64,000 nucleotides of DNA from CBDCWT01 sp965223305 (GTDB taxonomy: Bacteria; Planctomycetota; Planctomycetia; Pirellulales; Pirellulaceae), in assembly GCA_965223305.1 (NCBI GenBank), contig CBDCWT010000066.1, positions 124,001 through 188,000 of the forward strand. The letters are read 5' to 3'. The translations under genes and the position numbers were made by a program. Positions 15,952-24,096 of the stretch are shown here, piece by piece. The notes beneath the pieces are model-generated. The model was not told the origin of the DNA, did no database searches, and was given only the letters and a program-made list of their open reading frames with translations. Each line of letters begins with the position of its first letter. The first letter of the stretch is position 1.

Positions 15952-17280
15952 ATGAATTCCGCGCAGTCGCCGCCTAGGCCTTTTTTTGGCAAGAATGTGA
16001 CGAATCGTCAACTATTGACCAGGAGTTTTCTCGGTGTCGCCCTCAGCCTGCTTGTCCTGGCTGGCTTGGGCTTCTTTCGCAACCCAAGCCCGGCTCACCA
16101 CGTGGAAGAGGCGGAGCCGGCCACGCTGCCGGTCGAGACAGTCGTGCTGGAGCCGGTAACGCAGTTCGTTCAATCTCGGACGTATACCGGGTTATTGAAA
16201 GCATCGCGTACCAGCGAGCTGGGATTTGAACGGACTGGGCGTCTGATCGCGGTCGAGGTGAACGAAGGTGATCGGGTTCAGGCTGGACAGGTGCTAGCGC
16301 AACTCGATGTCGAGAATCTCCACGCCCGCCAGCAGGAGCTGACGGCGCGGCGGGCAGCTGCCCAGAGCGTCTTGGAGGAACTAGAGGCGGGACCGCGAGA
16401 GCAGACGATCGCGGCTGCCCGAGCCGAGGTGGCTGACCTGCAGTCGCAGCTGGAACTCGCCCTTCTCAATTTTGACCGGCGTCAGCAACTCCTCCAAAGC
16501 CAAGCGATTTCTCGGGAAGAGTACGATCGCACGTCGCTTGGGTTGAAGTCAGCCGAAGCCAAACGCGACGTCGCCCAGCGACGACTCGACGAACTCGAAG
16601 CCGGTACTCGACCGGAGAGAGTCGCAGCGCAGCAGGCGACCGTCGCCCAACTTGACGCAGCGCTGGACGACGTCGCGGTCAACATCGAAGAGAGCACTCT
16701 GCTGGCGCCTTATGCCGGCGTGATCGGCAAGCGTTACCTGGACGAAGGCACGATCGTGGCGCCAGGGGCGCCACTGGTGAGACTGCTTGAAGATGAACAG
16801 CTAGAAGCATGGATCGGAGTCCCCGCCGAGTTGGCTGCTGAACTGCAGACGGGCCAGTCTGTGAAGCTGTCGATTGCCCGTCGGGATTACGCAGCGACTG
16901 TGGGCGCCATCCTCCCGGAACTCGATCCGGCGACTCGCACGCGGACCACCATCTTTCGCCTCGAGTCGGCGGACGGTGTCCTGCCGGCGCAAGTGGCACG
17001 GGTCGAGATCACCAGCACGGTCGCGGCGACTGGTTTTTGGGTGCCGACGACGGCGTTGGCACGAGGCAGTCGCGGCCTGTGGTCGGTTCTTGTTGCGGAG
17101 CCAGCAGCCGGCGGTTGGCTTGTGGCTGCGCGGCGCGACGTGGAGGTCTTGCACACCGACGGTCAAAGAACGCTCGTTCGCGGCACACTCGCGGCCGGAG
17201 ACCAGGTAATTGTCGTCGGAGCACATCGGGTTGCCAGCGGGCAACCGATCACGCAGAAGCCTGCTTCAGATTCGAGTTAG
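15952..17280 (+). CDS. RND efflux periplasmic adaptor (HlyD/AcrA family)
   Basis: A 442-residue membrane-fusion protein that links the inner-membrane pump to an outer-membrane channel. One N-terminal membrane segment (GVALSLLVLAGLGFF) is followed by a lipoyl-like half (GRLIAVEVNEGDRVQAGQVLAQLD). A long coiled-coil hairpin, about residues 125-240, is rich in Ala, Gln and Glu. The second lipoyl half reads LLAPYAGVIGKRYLDEGTIVAPG, and a beta-barrel domain follows. The open frame reaches back to 15847 (overlapping the tetR stop), but those 35 codons are probably the tetR tail in another frame. The ATG at 15952 has CGAGG 9 bases upstream. Confidence 0.88.
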   Translation: MNSAQSPPRPFFGKNVTNRQLLTRSFLGVALSLLVLAGLGFFRNPSPAHHVEEAEPATLPVETVVLEPVTQFVQSRTYTGLLKASRTSELGFERTGRLIAVEVNEGDRVQAGQVLAQLDVENLHARQQELTARRAAAQSVLEELEAGPREQTIAAARAEVADLQSQLELALLNFDRRQQLLQSQAISREEYDRTSLGLKSAEAKRDVAQRRLDELEAGTRPERVAAQQATVAQLDAALDDVAVNIEESTLLAPYAGVIGKRYLDEGTIVAPGAPLVRLLEDEQLEAWIGVPAELAAELQTGQSVKLSIARRDYAATVGAILPELDPATRTRTTIFRLESADGVLPAQVARVEITSTVAATGFWVPTTALARGSRGLWSVLVAEPAAGGWLVAARRDVEVLHTDGQRTLVRGTLAAGDQVIVVGAHRVASGQPITQKPASDSS

Positions 17281-17352
17281 TTAAGGAAGCCGCCCCCATG
17301 TTCGCACGGTCGGACTTGACGCAGCCTTATACAGTTCGAGGAGACTCAACCG

Positions 17353-20300
17353 ATGTCTAACCTCTTCTATCGAAACCCGCGGCTGCTGTTGTTGACGGTC
17401 AGCTTGATTCTGGTGGCCGGCCTCTCCTCCTATGTCGTATTGCCGCGCATGGAGGATCCTTTGTTGACCGAGCGAGCAGCGAACATCAACACCATCTTCC
17501 CGGGAGCTGACGCCGAACGTGTCGAGTCGCTCGTCACCGAGAAACTCGAAGAAAAGATCCGTGAAATCGACGAAATCAAGGAAATCCGTTCCAACAGCCG
17601 GGCCGGAGTCTCGACGATCGCGATCGAGCTGAGAGATGACGTTTACGAAGTGGATTCGGTCTGGTCTCGTATTCGCGACAAGCTCGATGATGCCACTCCA
17701 CAACTACCTGCCGGAGCTCTCGACCCAGAGTTCGATCAGCTCGACGTGCGAGCGTACGCGCTGATTGTGGCTCTGAAGTGGGAGTCCGAGGGAGAGCCGA
17801 GCTACGCGGTGCTGCGGCGTCTGGCCGAAGATTTGGAAGACCAGCTGAAGGCGCTGGGCGGCACGGAAGAGGTCGACACTTTTGGCGACCCCAACGAGGA
17901 GATCATTGTCGAAATCTCTCCTGAGAGACTGGCGGCGCTCGGCCTGACGGCGAGTGATGTCGCGCAACAGGTGCAGTCCAGCGATGCCAAGGTCGCCGCA
18001 GGTCAGCTTCGCAGCGATCAAGGCGACCTGCTGTTGGAAGTTGACGGCGAACTCGACACGCTTGCCCGCGTCGAGAGTATACCGATTCAATTTGGCGACG
18101 AAGGGCAGCTCGTCCAGCTTTCTGACGTAGCCGATGTGCACAAGGGAATTGCCGATCCGCCGCAGAGTTTAGCGATTGTCGACGGCCAGCGCGCCATCGC
18201 CTTAGGCGTACTGGTCCGCAGCGATCAACGGATCGACCGCTGGTCGGCCGTCGTTGACGATCAGCTGGCGAGTTTTGCGGATCAACTACCGCGCGGAGTC
18301 GGCTTGTCGGTAGTTTTCGAGCAGAATCGCTACGTCGAGGTGCGGCTGGCGGGGTTGCTGGTCAACCTCTTGCTGGGTGGACTCGCGGTGATCGTTGTGA
18401 TCTGGTTGCTGATGGGTTGGCGCAACGCGCTGATCGTCGGCTCGGCGCTCCCATTGGCTGCGTTGATGGTATTGACCGGCATGCGTTTTCTGGAGATCCC
18501 GATTCACCAAATGTCGGTGACGGGGTTGATCATCGCTCTGGGGCTGCTGATTGACAACGCGATTGTGATCGTTGACGAGGTTACTGAAAAAATGCGCGGC
18601 GGTGCGACCGCAGCCGCCGCTGTCAGCAAGAGTGTGCAACATCTTGCCGTGCCGCTGTTCGGCTCGACGTTAACGACCGCCTTGGCTTTCGGTCCGATCG
18701 CCCTCATGCCGGGACCTGCGGGCGAATTTGTGGGGTCGATTGCGGTCAGCGTGATCCTGGCGATTGCCAGTTCCTTTTTCCTGGCGATGACGGTGGTACC
18801 CGCATTCACGGCATTCTCGCAAGGTGCTCGTGTGGGTGATTCTGGCAGGACGGCCCTCCGCAGCTGGTGGCGAGACGGATTCTCGCATCCTGGACTGACC
18901 GCTGCCTACCGGGCTACCCTAGACCGGGTATTCCGCCGGCCGATCGTGGGCATCGCCCTGGGCGTTACCCTGCCGGTGCTCGGCTTTCTCCAAGCGAGAC
19001 ACCTGCCGGAGCAGTTCTTCCCACCGGCAGATCGCGATCAGATCCAGGTTGAGTTCGAGTTGGCCTCGCAAGCCTCGCTCGCAGAAACGCTGGCCACGGC
19101 CGAGCAGATACGTGCCCGTATGCTCGCCCACGGTTCGGTTAAGCAGGTCCATTGGTTCCTTGGCGAGAGCGCCCCCACCTTCTACTACAACGTCATACCT
19201 CGCCGCAAGAACACGCCCCGCTATGCGCAGGCACTCGTTCAGCTGAAGGACGCTAAGGACGCCCGCGAGGTGATCCACCAATTGCAACACGAACTCGACA
19301 CAAGCGTGCCACATGCTCGAGTGTTGGTACGGCAACTAGAACAGGGCCCCCCCTTCGATGCGCCGGTCGAAGTCCGCTTGTACGGGCCCGACCTGGAACG
19401 GCTACGGGAACTTGGTGACGACATCCGCAGCGCGCTGGCGCAGACTCCGGATGTGATCCATACGCGCGCCGAGCTGTCAGAAGCTGTGCCGAAACTTACG
19501 CTTGCCGTCGATGAAGAGGAAGCGTTGCTGGCCGGCTTAGATCACGCTGCGATTGCTGCACAGTTGAACGCAACGTTAGAGGGGGCCGTCGGCGGATCGA
19601 TACTCGAAGCGACCGAGGAGCTACCGGTTCGAGTACGGGTAGCCGGTGTGGAACGCTCGGAGCTGGCGCGGATCGCGTCGCTCGATCTGCTACCGTCGTC
19701 CGCCAAGGGCACAGATGCCTACGCGGGCATTCCGTTATCAGCTCTGGCGGACATCGACCTCGAGCCGGAGTTGACCGCGATCCCACGATTCAATGGCCGG
19801 CGGATGAATGAAGTGCAGGCCTTCATCACTGCCGGCGTGTTACCCGCCGAGGTACTCACGCAGTTCGAGGAGAGGATAGCGAGGAGCGGTTTCGAGCTGC
19901 CGCCGGGCTACTTTTTTGAGTTTGGAGGCGAAGCAGCGAAGAGGGATGAGGCCATCGGCAATTTGATGGCGAGCGTTAGTGTTCTGGTGGTGATGATGGT
20001 GGCAACGCTGGTGTTGTCCTTCGGCTCGTTTCGCATGGCGGCGATCATCGGTTCGGTGGCGGCGCTATCTGTTGGCCTGGGACTGGGCGCGCTGTGGCTC
20101 TTCGGCTTCCCATTCGGATTCATGGCGATTGTCGGTACGATGGGATTGGTTGGCGTGGCCATCAACGATGCAATCGTCGTGCTGGCGGCTCTCCGCGAAG
20201 ATGAGGACGCCCGGATTGGCGAACCGACTGCCGTACGTGAGGTCGTAGTCCGCTCTACGCGTCACATTGTGGCAACTTCGCTGACAACGATGGCTGGATT

Positions 20301-20508
20301 CACTCCCTTGCTATTGGCGGGTGGTGGTTTTTGGCCGCCACTGGCCGTGGCGATTGCCGGCGGTGTCAGCGGAGCAACCATCTTGGCGCTCTACTACGTA
20401 CCGTCTGCTTACGTCTTGGCGATGTGCAAGGGGAAATGCTCGGGCCAGCAGCGCGAAGAGCCGGAAGTAACGATCGCAGCCAACTCCTACACCATGGCTG
20501 CCTCCTGA
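17353..20508 (+). CDS. RND efflux transporter permease (AcrB-like)
   Basis: A 1051-residue inner-membrane antiporter that would export small toxic compounds using the proton gradient. It has 12 predicted membrane spans in two halves, with large periplasmic loops after TM1 and TM7. The TM4 motif reads LLIDNAIVIVDE where AcrB has two Asp residues. The TM10 motif reads GVAINDAIVVLAA where AcrB has a Lys. These changes suggest a sub-family with a rearranged proton relay. It lies 72 bases after the adaptor gene, in one operon under the TetR regulator. No outer-membrane TolC gene is adjacent. Its last 29 codons are inside a 377-bp tandem duplication. Confidence 0.93.
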   Translation: MSNLFYRNPRLLLLTVSLILVAGLSSYVVLPRMEDPLLTERAANINTIFPGADAERVESLVTEKLEEKIREIDEIKEIRSNSRAGVSTIAIELRDDVYEVDSVWSRIRDKLDDATPQLPAGALDPEFDQLDVRAYALIVALKWESEGEPSYAVLRRLAEDLEDQLKALGGTEEVDTFGDPNEEIIVEISPERLAALGLTASDVAQQVQSSDAKVAAGQLRSDQGDLLLEVDGELDTLARVESIPIQFGDEGQLVQLSDVADVHKGIADPPQSLAIVDGQRAIALGVLVRSDQRIDRWSAVVDDQLASFADQLPRGVGLSVVFEQNRYVEVRLAGLLVNLLLGGLAVIVVIWLLMGWRNALIVGSALPLAALMVLTGMRFLEIPIHQMSVTGLIIALGLLIDNAIVIVDEVTEKMRGGATAAAAVSKSVQHLAVPLFGSTLTTALAFGPIALMPGPAGEFVGSIAVSVILAIASSFFLAMTVVPAFTAFSQGARVGDSGRTALRSWWRDGFSHPGLTAAYRATLDRVFRRPIVGIALGVTLPVLGFLQARHLPEQFFPPADRDQIQVEFELASQASLAETLATAEQIRARMLAHGSVKQVHWFLGESAPTFYYNVIPRRKNTPRYAQALVQLKDAKDAREVIHQLQHELDTSVPHARVLVRQLEQGPPFDAPVEVRLYGPDLERLRELGDDIRSALAQTPDVIHTRAELSEAVPKLTLAVDEEEALLAGLDHAAIAAQLNATLEGAVGGSILEATEELPVRVRVAGVERSELARIASLDLLPSSAKGTDAYAGIPLSALADIDLEPELTAIPRFNGRRMNEVQAFITAGVLPAEVLTQFEERIARSGFELPPGYFFEFGGEAAKRDEAIGNLMASVSVLVVMMVATLVLSFGSFRMAAIIGSVAALSVGLGLGALWLFGFPFGFMAIVGTMGLVGVAINDAIVVLAALREDEDARIGEPTAVREVVVRSTRHIVATSLTTMAGFTPLLLAGGGFWPPLAVAIAGGVSGATILALYYVPSAYVLAMCKGKCSGQQREEPEVTIAANSYTMAAS

Positions 20509-20538
20509 ACCAACAATCGTAGTCGTAGAGTCGTAGTC

Positions 20539-20787
20539 GTAGGCCGAAACAAGCGGCGTGAGAGATGTTGGTTCCAGCACGACATGACCGCCGCGCAGTT
20601 CCGGCAGAGCAGAGCTAACATCTGAGATTACAGCCTCTCTCTGTTTTTTCTCCTGTTCCCAAGCGCCGCAAAGGAAACAGATGGACCACAGAGAGGGGGG
20701 GAGACCCAAACTCGCGCTTGCCGGAACGGCGCGGCGGCTACGTTTGATTCGTTGATCGACTCCCTCCCGCCGCTGGTTCCGGCCTAC
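20539..20787. mobile_element. 249-bp imperfect palindromic element (copy 1)
   Basis: The ends form inverted repeats of about 23 bases with 20 matches: GTAGGCCGAAACAAGCGGCG on the left against GTAGGCCGGAACCAGCGGCG read inward from the right. Further in, CCGCCGCGCAGTTCCGGCA (left) pairs with TGCCGGAACGGCGCGGCGG (right). An inner CCTCTCTCTGT pairs with CACAGAGAGG. The whole segment could fold into one long stem. It has no coding capacity and looks like a MITE or a structured transcript at the end of the RND operon. Confidence 0.6.
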
Positions 20788-20915
20788 TAAAACCGCCGAT
20801 GTGCAAAGGGAAATGCTCGGGCCAGCAGCGCGAAGAGCCGGAAGTAACGATCGCAGCCAACTCCTACACCGCAGCTGCCTCCTGAACCAACAATCGTAGT
20901 CGTAGAGTCGTAGTC

Positions 20916-21164
20916 GTAGGCCGAAACAAGCGGCGTGAGAGATGTTGGTTCCAGCACGACATGACCGCCGCGCAGTTCCGGCAGAGCAGAGCTAACATCT
21001 GAGATTACAGCCTCTCTCTGTTTTTTCTCCTGTTCCCAAGCGCCGCAAAGGAAACAGATGGACCACAGAGAGGGGGGGAGACCCAAACTCGCGCTTGCCG
21101 GAACGGCGCGGCGGCTACGTTTGGTTCGTTAATCGAGCCCCTCCCGCCGCTGGTTCCGGCCTAC
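20916..21164. mobile_element. 249-bp imperfect palindromic element (copy 2)
   Basis: The same element 377 bases downstream, carried along by the tandem duplication. The terminal and internal inverted repeats are preserved, with a few substitutions near the right end (GGTTCGTTAATCGAG against GATTCGTTGATCGAC). A short extra ACTACTAA follows it before the VOC gene. Confidence 0.6.
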
Positions 21165-21193
21165 TAAACTACTAAACCGCGGCGGCCGACGGG

Positions 21194-21601
21194 TCATTCG
21201 ACCGGTGTCGCTGGATCGTCTGTCTCCTGCCCGAACACCAGGACGTGCCCACTGGGATCGAGCATCTCGAACTCTCTCATACCGTAAAAGCGGACGACTA
21301 ACTCAGTCGCTTCATACCCCTTGGCTCGCACAGCAGCGTGCAGCGCGACGACATCTTCCGGATAGAAGTAGAGGACCATCTGTGGATATCGGCCATCCAC
21401 TTTGACCGGCTGTGGGAAGTACGACGGGCTCGCTAGCATGATCTGCGCATTCCCTTGGTTCAAAGAAGCCCAGCCGCTCCGGCCCACATCGTCCATCCGC
21501 GCGGTGACGGTAAAACCGAGTACTTCGGTATAAAAGCGGATCGATTGTTGAGTGTCGTCGCAAATCAACATGGGAATCAGGTCGTCGAACTTCTGTGCCA
21601 T
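21194..21601 (-). CDS. VOC-superfamily (glyoxalase/bleomycin-resistance-like) protein
   Basis: A 135-residue single VOC domain, a fold that forms dimeric metal enzymes or drug-binding proteins. It opens LIPMLICDDTQQSIRFYTEV, the usual first repeat, and the second half has FEMLDPSGHVLVFGQE with the conserved metal-site Glu region. The start is the ATG at 21601 with GGAGGAG 8 bases upstream. The open frame continues 94 codons further, but that part is spurious. It is divergent from the TVP38 operon. The substrate cannot be told from sequence; antibiotic or aldehyde binding are only family possibilities. Confidence 0.85.
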   Translation of the reverse strand: MAQKFDDLIPMLICDDTQQSIRFYTEVLGFTVTARMDDVGRSGWASLNQGNAQIMLASPSYFPQPVKVDGRYPQMVLYFYPEDVVALHAAVRAKGYEATELVVRFYGMREFEMLDPSGHVLVFGQETDDPATPVE

Positions 21602-21824
21602 CGTAGTACTCCTCCGGCGACTGTGGCTCCCGGCGGTCTTCTCGGAGTCGGAGACCGCGCCGGCCGGCGACGAGTCTACCACAGTCGGTCGTGGGTGCGC
21701 ATTGTGAGCCAGCCAACTGAAAGTGGCTGGCGACTTGTCGACGATCACGCGGTCCCACGCTAGGATTGGCAGCCAGCAGACCGCGGTGCCAGGTATCGGG
21801 CGGAGGCGTTTCAGCGAGGTACGA

Positions 21825-22568
21825 ATGACCAAGGCAGATGGGGACCAGCCAGCACAGCCTGGGCGCAGCAATCTGTGGATCAAGCTGGCGGTGTTGGGAT
21901 TGGTCTCGGCAACCGTGGCGTTGGGCTACGTTCAGTTTGGCAGCCAACTGAAGCTCGAAAGCCTGGCCCAGAGGGAGGTTGCTCTGCGCGAGTATCAGCA
22001 GGCGCATCCCATCTTGGTGTTTGGGATCGCCTTTCTCATCTATGTCGCGGTCACGGGCCTATCGCTTCCAGGCGCGACGGTACTATCGCTGGTCTATGGT
22101 TGGTATTTTCGCCTGCTGCCAGCAATCGTACTCGTCAGCTTCGCATCGACGGCCGGTGCCACCATCGCTTTCTTGCTCAGCCGCTATTTGTTCCGTGACA
22201 CGATCCAGGCCAAGTTTGGTGACCGATTGGCGGCTTTCAATTGGGCACTCAAACGAGAGGGCGCTTTCTATCTGTTCACGCTGAGACTGATACCGGCAGT
22301 ACCGTTCTTTGTGATCAACGTTGTGATGGGGCTGACACCCATCCTCGTGAGAACCTATTGGGTGGTTAGCCAGCTCGGGATGCTCCCGGGCACGGTGCTC
22401 TACGTTTACACCGGCTCGACGGTTCCTGACTTGAAAACCCTGTCGGAACAAGGGGCGAGTGGTATCTTATCGCCGCAGATGTTCATCGCCTTTGCCCTGC
22501 TTGGGCTCTTTCCAATTGTGGTCAAGAAGATCGTAGAGCGTTTCCGGTCCGGACGGAGTGCACACTGA
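21825..22568 (+). CDS. TVP38/TMEM64 (DedA-like) membrane protein
   Basis: A 247-residue inner-membrane protein of the SNARE-associated/VTT domain family. Seen are an N-terminal span (LAVLGLVSATVALGYV), then LSLPGATVLSLVYGWYF and the signature FTLRLIPAVPFFVINVVMG. A last span sits near the C-terminus. DedA relatives have been linked to lipid-carrier flipping and membrane homeostasis. TVP38 members are less well understood and often sit beside mercuric-reductase-like flavoproteins, as here: the next gene starts 2 bases after the stop. I chose the ATG at 21825 with a GCGAGG site over the longer frame from 21723. Confidence 0.85.
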   Translation: MTKADGDQPAQPGRSNLWIKLAVLGLVSATVALGYVQFGSQLKLESLAQREVALREYQQAHPILVFGIAFLIYVAVTGLSLPGATVLSLVYGWYFRLLPAIVLVSFASTAGATIAFLLSRYLFRDTIQAKFGDRLAAFNWALKREGAFYLFTLRLIPAVPFFVINVVMGLTPILVRTYWVVSQLGMLPGTVLYVYTGSTVPDLKTLSEQGASGILSPQMFIAFALLGLFPIVVKKIVERFRSGRSAH

Positions 22569-22570
22569 CG

Positions 22571-24085
22571 ATGGCTGTTCAGCTACTACCCGACGACGAG
22601 CACAATCAGCAACTTGTAGCGAACGTCCATCCCACGGATTGGGAGAATCCGACGCCTAACGGCCGCTACAACCTTGTGGTGATCGGGGCAGGTACTGCCG
22701 GGCTAGTCGCCGCTGCGGGTGCCGCAGGCCTAGGTGCAAAAGTGGCGTTGGTCGAGCGAGCGCTGATGGGGGGTGACTGCTTGAACGTCGGCTGCGTGCC
22801 CTCCAAGGGCCTGATCAGCGCTGCCCGCGTCGCCCGCACCGCGCGCAAAGCGGCGGAATTTGGCGTACGTTGTGCCGCGGACGTCGATGTCGATTTCGCT
22901 GTGGCGATGGAGCGCATGCGGCGACTTCGTACCCGCATTAGCCCCAACGACTCGGCGGCCCGTTTCCGCGATTTGGGTGTGGATGTATTCCTGGGAAACG
23001 GCCGTTTTGTCGATGCGGAAACCGTCGACGTCGAGGGAACCAAATTGAAGTTCAAAAAGGCCGTAATTGCCACCGGAGCGCGGGCGGCCGCGCCACCGAT
23101 TGACGGTATCGATCGGGTCGACTACTTGACGAACGAGTCGGTGTTTTCGCTGACAGAAAAACCTGCTCGGCTGGGAGTGATTGGCGCTGGACCAATCGGT
23201 TGCGAGTTGGCTCAATCATTTGCACAGCTGGGCTCCCAGGTCTTTTTGGTCGAAGCGACCCACGGCATCCTGCCACGAGAAGACCCAGATGCGGCATCGG
23301 TCGTCGCTCGGTCGCTCAGTCGGGATGGCGTGCAGCTGTTATGCTGCGGTGAAGACCTGCGGTTGGCCCCCGCTGAAAATAGTCAGGTACAACTGACGGT
23401 CAGCTCGCACGACAAAAGCTACGACGAGCACGTAAACAAGCTGCTTGTCGCTGTGGGACGTGCCCCCAACGTGGACGATTTGAACCTACCGGCAGCTCAC
23501 GTTGCCTTTAACAAGAAAGGCGTCGAAGTTAATGACCGGTTGCAGACGAGCAATCCACACATCTACGCTGCCGGAGATGTCTGCTCGCCCTACCAGTTCA
23601 CGCACGCCGCCGACTTTATGGCGCGGCTCGTCATTCAGAACGCCTTGTTTCAAGGGCGCGCCAGGGCCAGCTCGCTGCTGATCCCCTGGTGCACTTACAC
23701 GTCGCCTGAGATCGCGCATGTAGGACTCTACGAAAAGGACGCGCAGGAACAGGGAATCGAAATCGACACCTACCGACAAGAGCTGGCCGAGGTGGACCGC
23801 GCTATCCTCGAGGGAGAAGAGGAAGGGATGGTCAAGATTCACGTGAAAGCAGGGACAGACCGGATCCTCGGCGCGACGATCGTGGCAGCTAACGCCGGTG
23901 ATATGATCTCAGAGATCACCCTAGCCATGAAAGTCGGAGCGGGCTTGAAGACTGTCTCGGCGGTGATCCATCCCTATCCGACCCAAGCGGAGGCAATCCG
24001 CAAGGTTGGAGATCAGTTCAATCGCACGCGGCTGACTCCGCTTGTCGAGAAAATGTTTAACGCATGGCTGAGTTGGACGAGGTAG
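22571..24085 (+). CDS. Pyridine-nucleotide disulfide oxidoreductase, MerA-like
   Basis: A 504-residue FAD and NAD(P)H-dependent class I flavoprotein. The FAD site is VVIGAGTAGLVAAAGAAGLG (about residues 36-56). The redox disulfide lies in GGDCLNVGCVPSKGL. The second nucleotide site is LGVIGAGPIGCELAQSF, the second FAD segment is IYAAGDV, and a C-terminal dimerisation domain ends HPYPTQAEAIRKVGDQ. The C-terminal mercury-binding Cys pair of true MerA is not present, and there is no N-terminal HMA domain. A general thiol or quinone reductase is therefore more likely than mercury detoxification. It is the second gene of a tight four-gene operon. Confidence 0.88.
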   Translation: MAVQLLPDDEHNQQLVANVHPTDWENPTPNGRYNLVVIGAGTAGLVAAAGAAGLGAKVALVERALMGGDCLNVGCVPSKGLISAARVARTARKAAEFGVRCAADVDVDFAVAMERMRRLRTRISPNDSAARFRDLGVDVFLGNGRFVDAETVDVEGTKLKFKKAVIATGARAAAPPIDGIDRVDYLTNESVFSLTEKPARLGVIGAGPIGCELAQSFAQLGSQVFLVEATHGILPREDPDAASVVARSLSRDGVQLLCCGEDLRLAPAENSQVQLTVSSHDKSYDEHVNKLLVAVGRAPNVDDLNLPAAHVAFNKKGVEVNDRLQTSNPHIYAAGDVCSPYQFTHAADFMARLVIQNALFQGRARASSLLIPWCTYTSPEIAHVGLYEKDAQEQGIEIDTYRQELAEVDRAILEGEEEGMVKIHVKAGTDRILGATIVAANAGDMISEITLAMKVGAGLKTVSAVIHPYPTQAEAIRKVGDQFNRTRLTPLVEKMFNAWLSWTR

Positions 24086-24096
24086 TGGAGACGGAA

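Larger units (their letters stand above)
20421..21174. repeat. 377-bp tandem duplication including the RND gene tail
   Basis: Bases 20421-20797 are repeated almost unchanged at 20798-21174. Differences are few (for example GCAAGGGG against GCAAAGGG, and ACCATGGCT against ACCGCAGCT). Copy 1 begins inside the RND permease and includes its last 29 codons and stop. Copy 2 therefore carries an orphan gene tail without a start. Each copy contains the 249-bp palindromic element described separately and a GTAGTCGTAGAGTCGTAGTC microrepeat. High identity suggests a recent event. Confidence 0.9.

Noticed and set aside
20787..21086. 99-codon minus-strand frame, similar to one at 20311-20709
   Set aside because: Both lie in the duplicated palindromic element and the RND gene's opposite strand; they are copies of one non-coding segment.
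22571..24085. Mercury resistance by MerA
   Set aside because: The C-terminal Cys pair and other mer genes are absent, so only a MerA-like reductase is supported.
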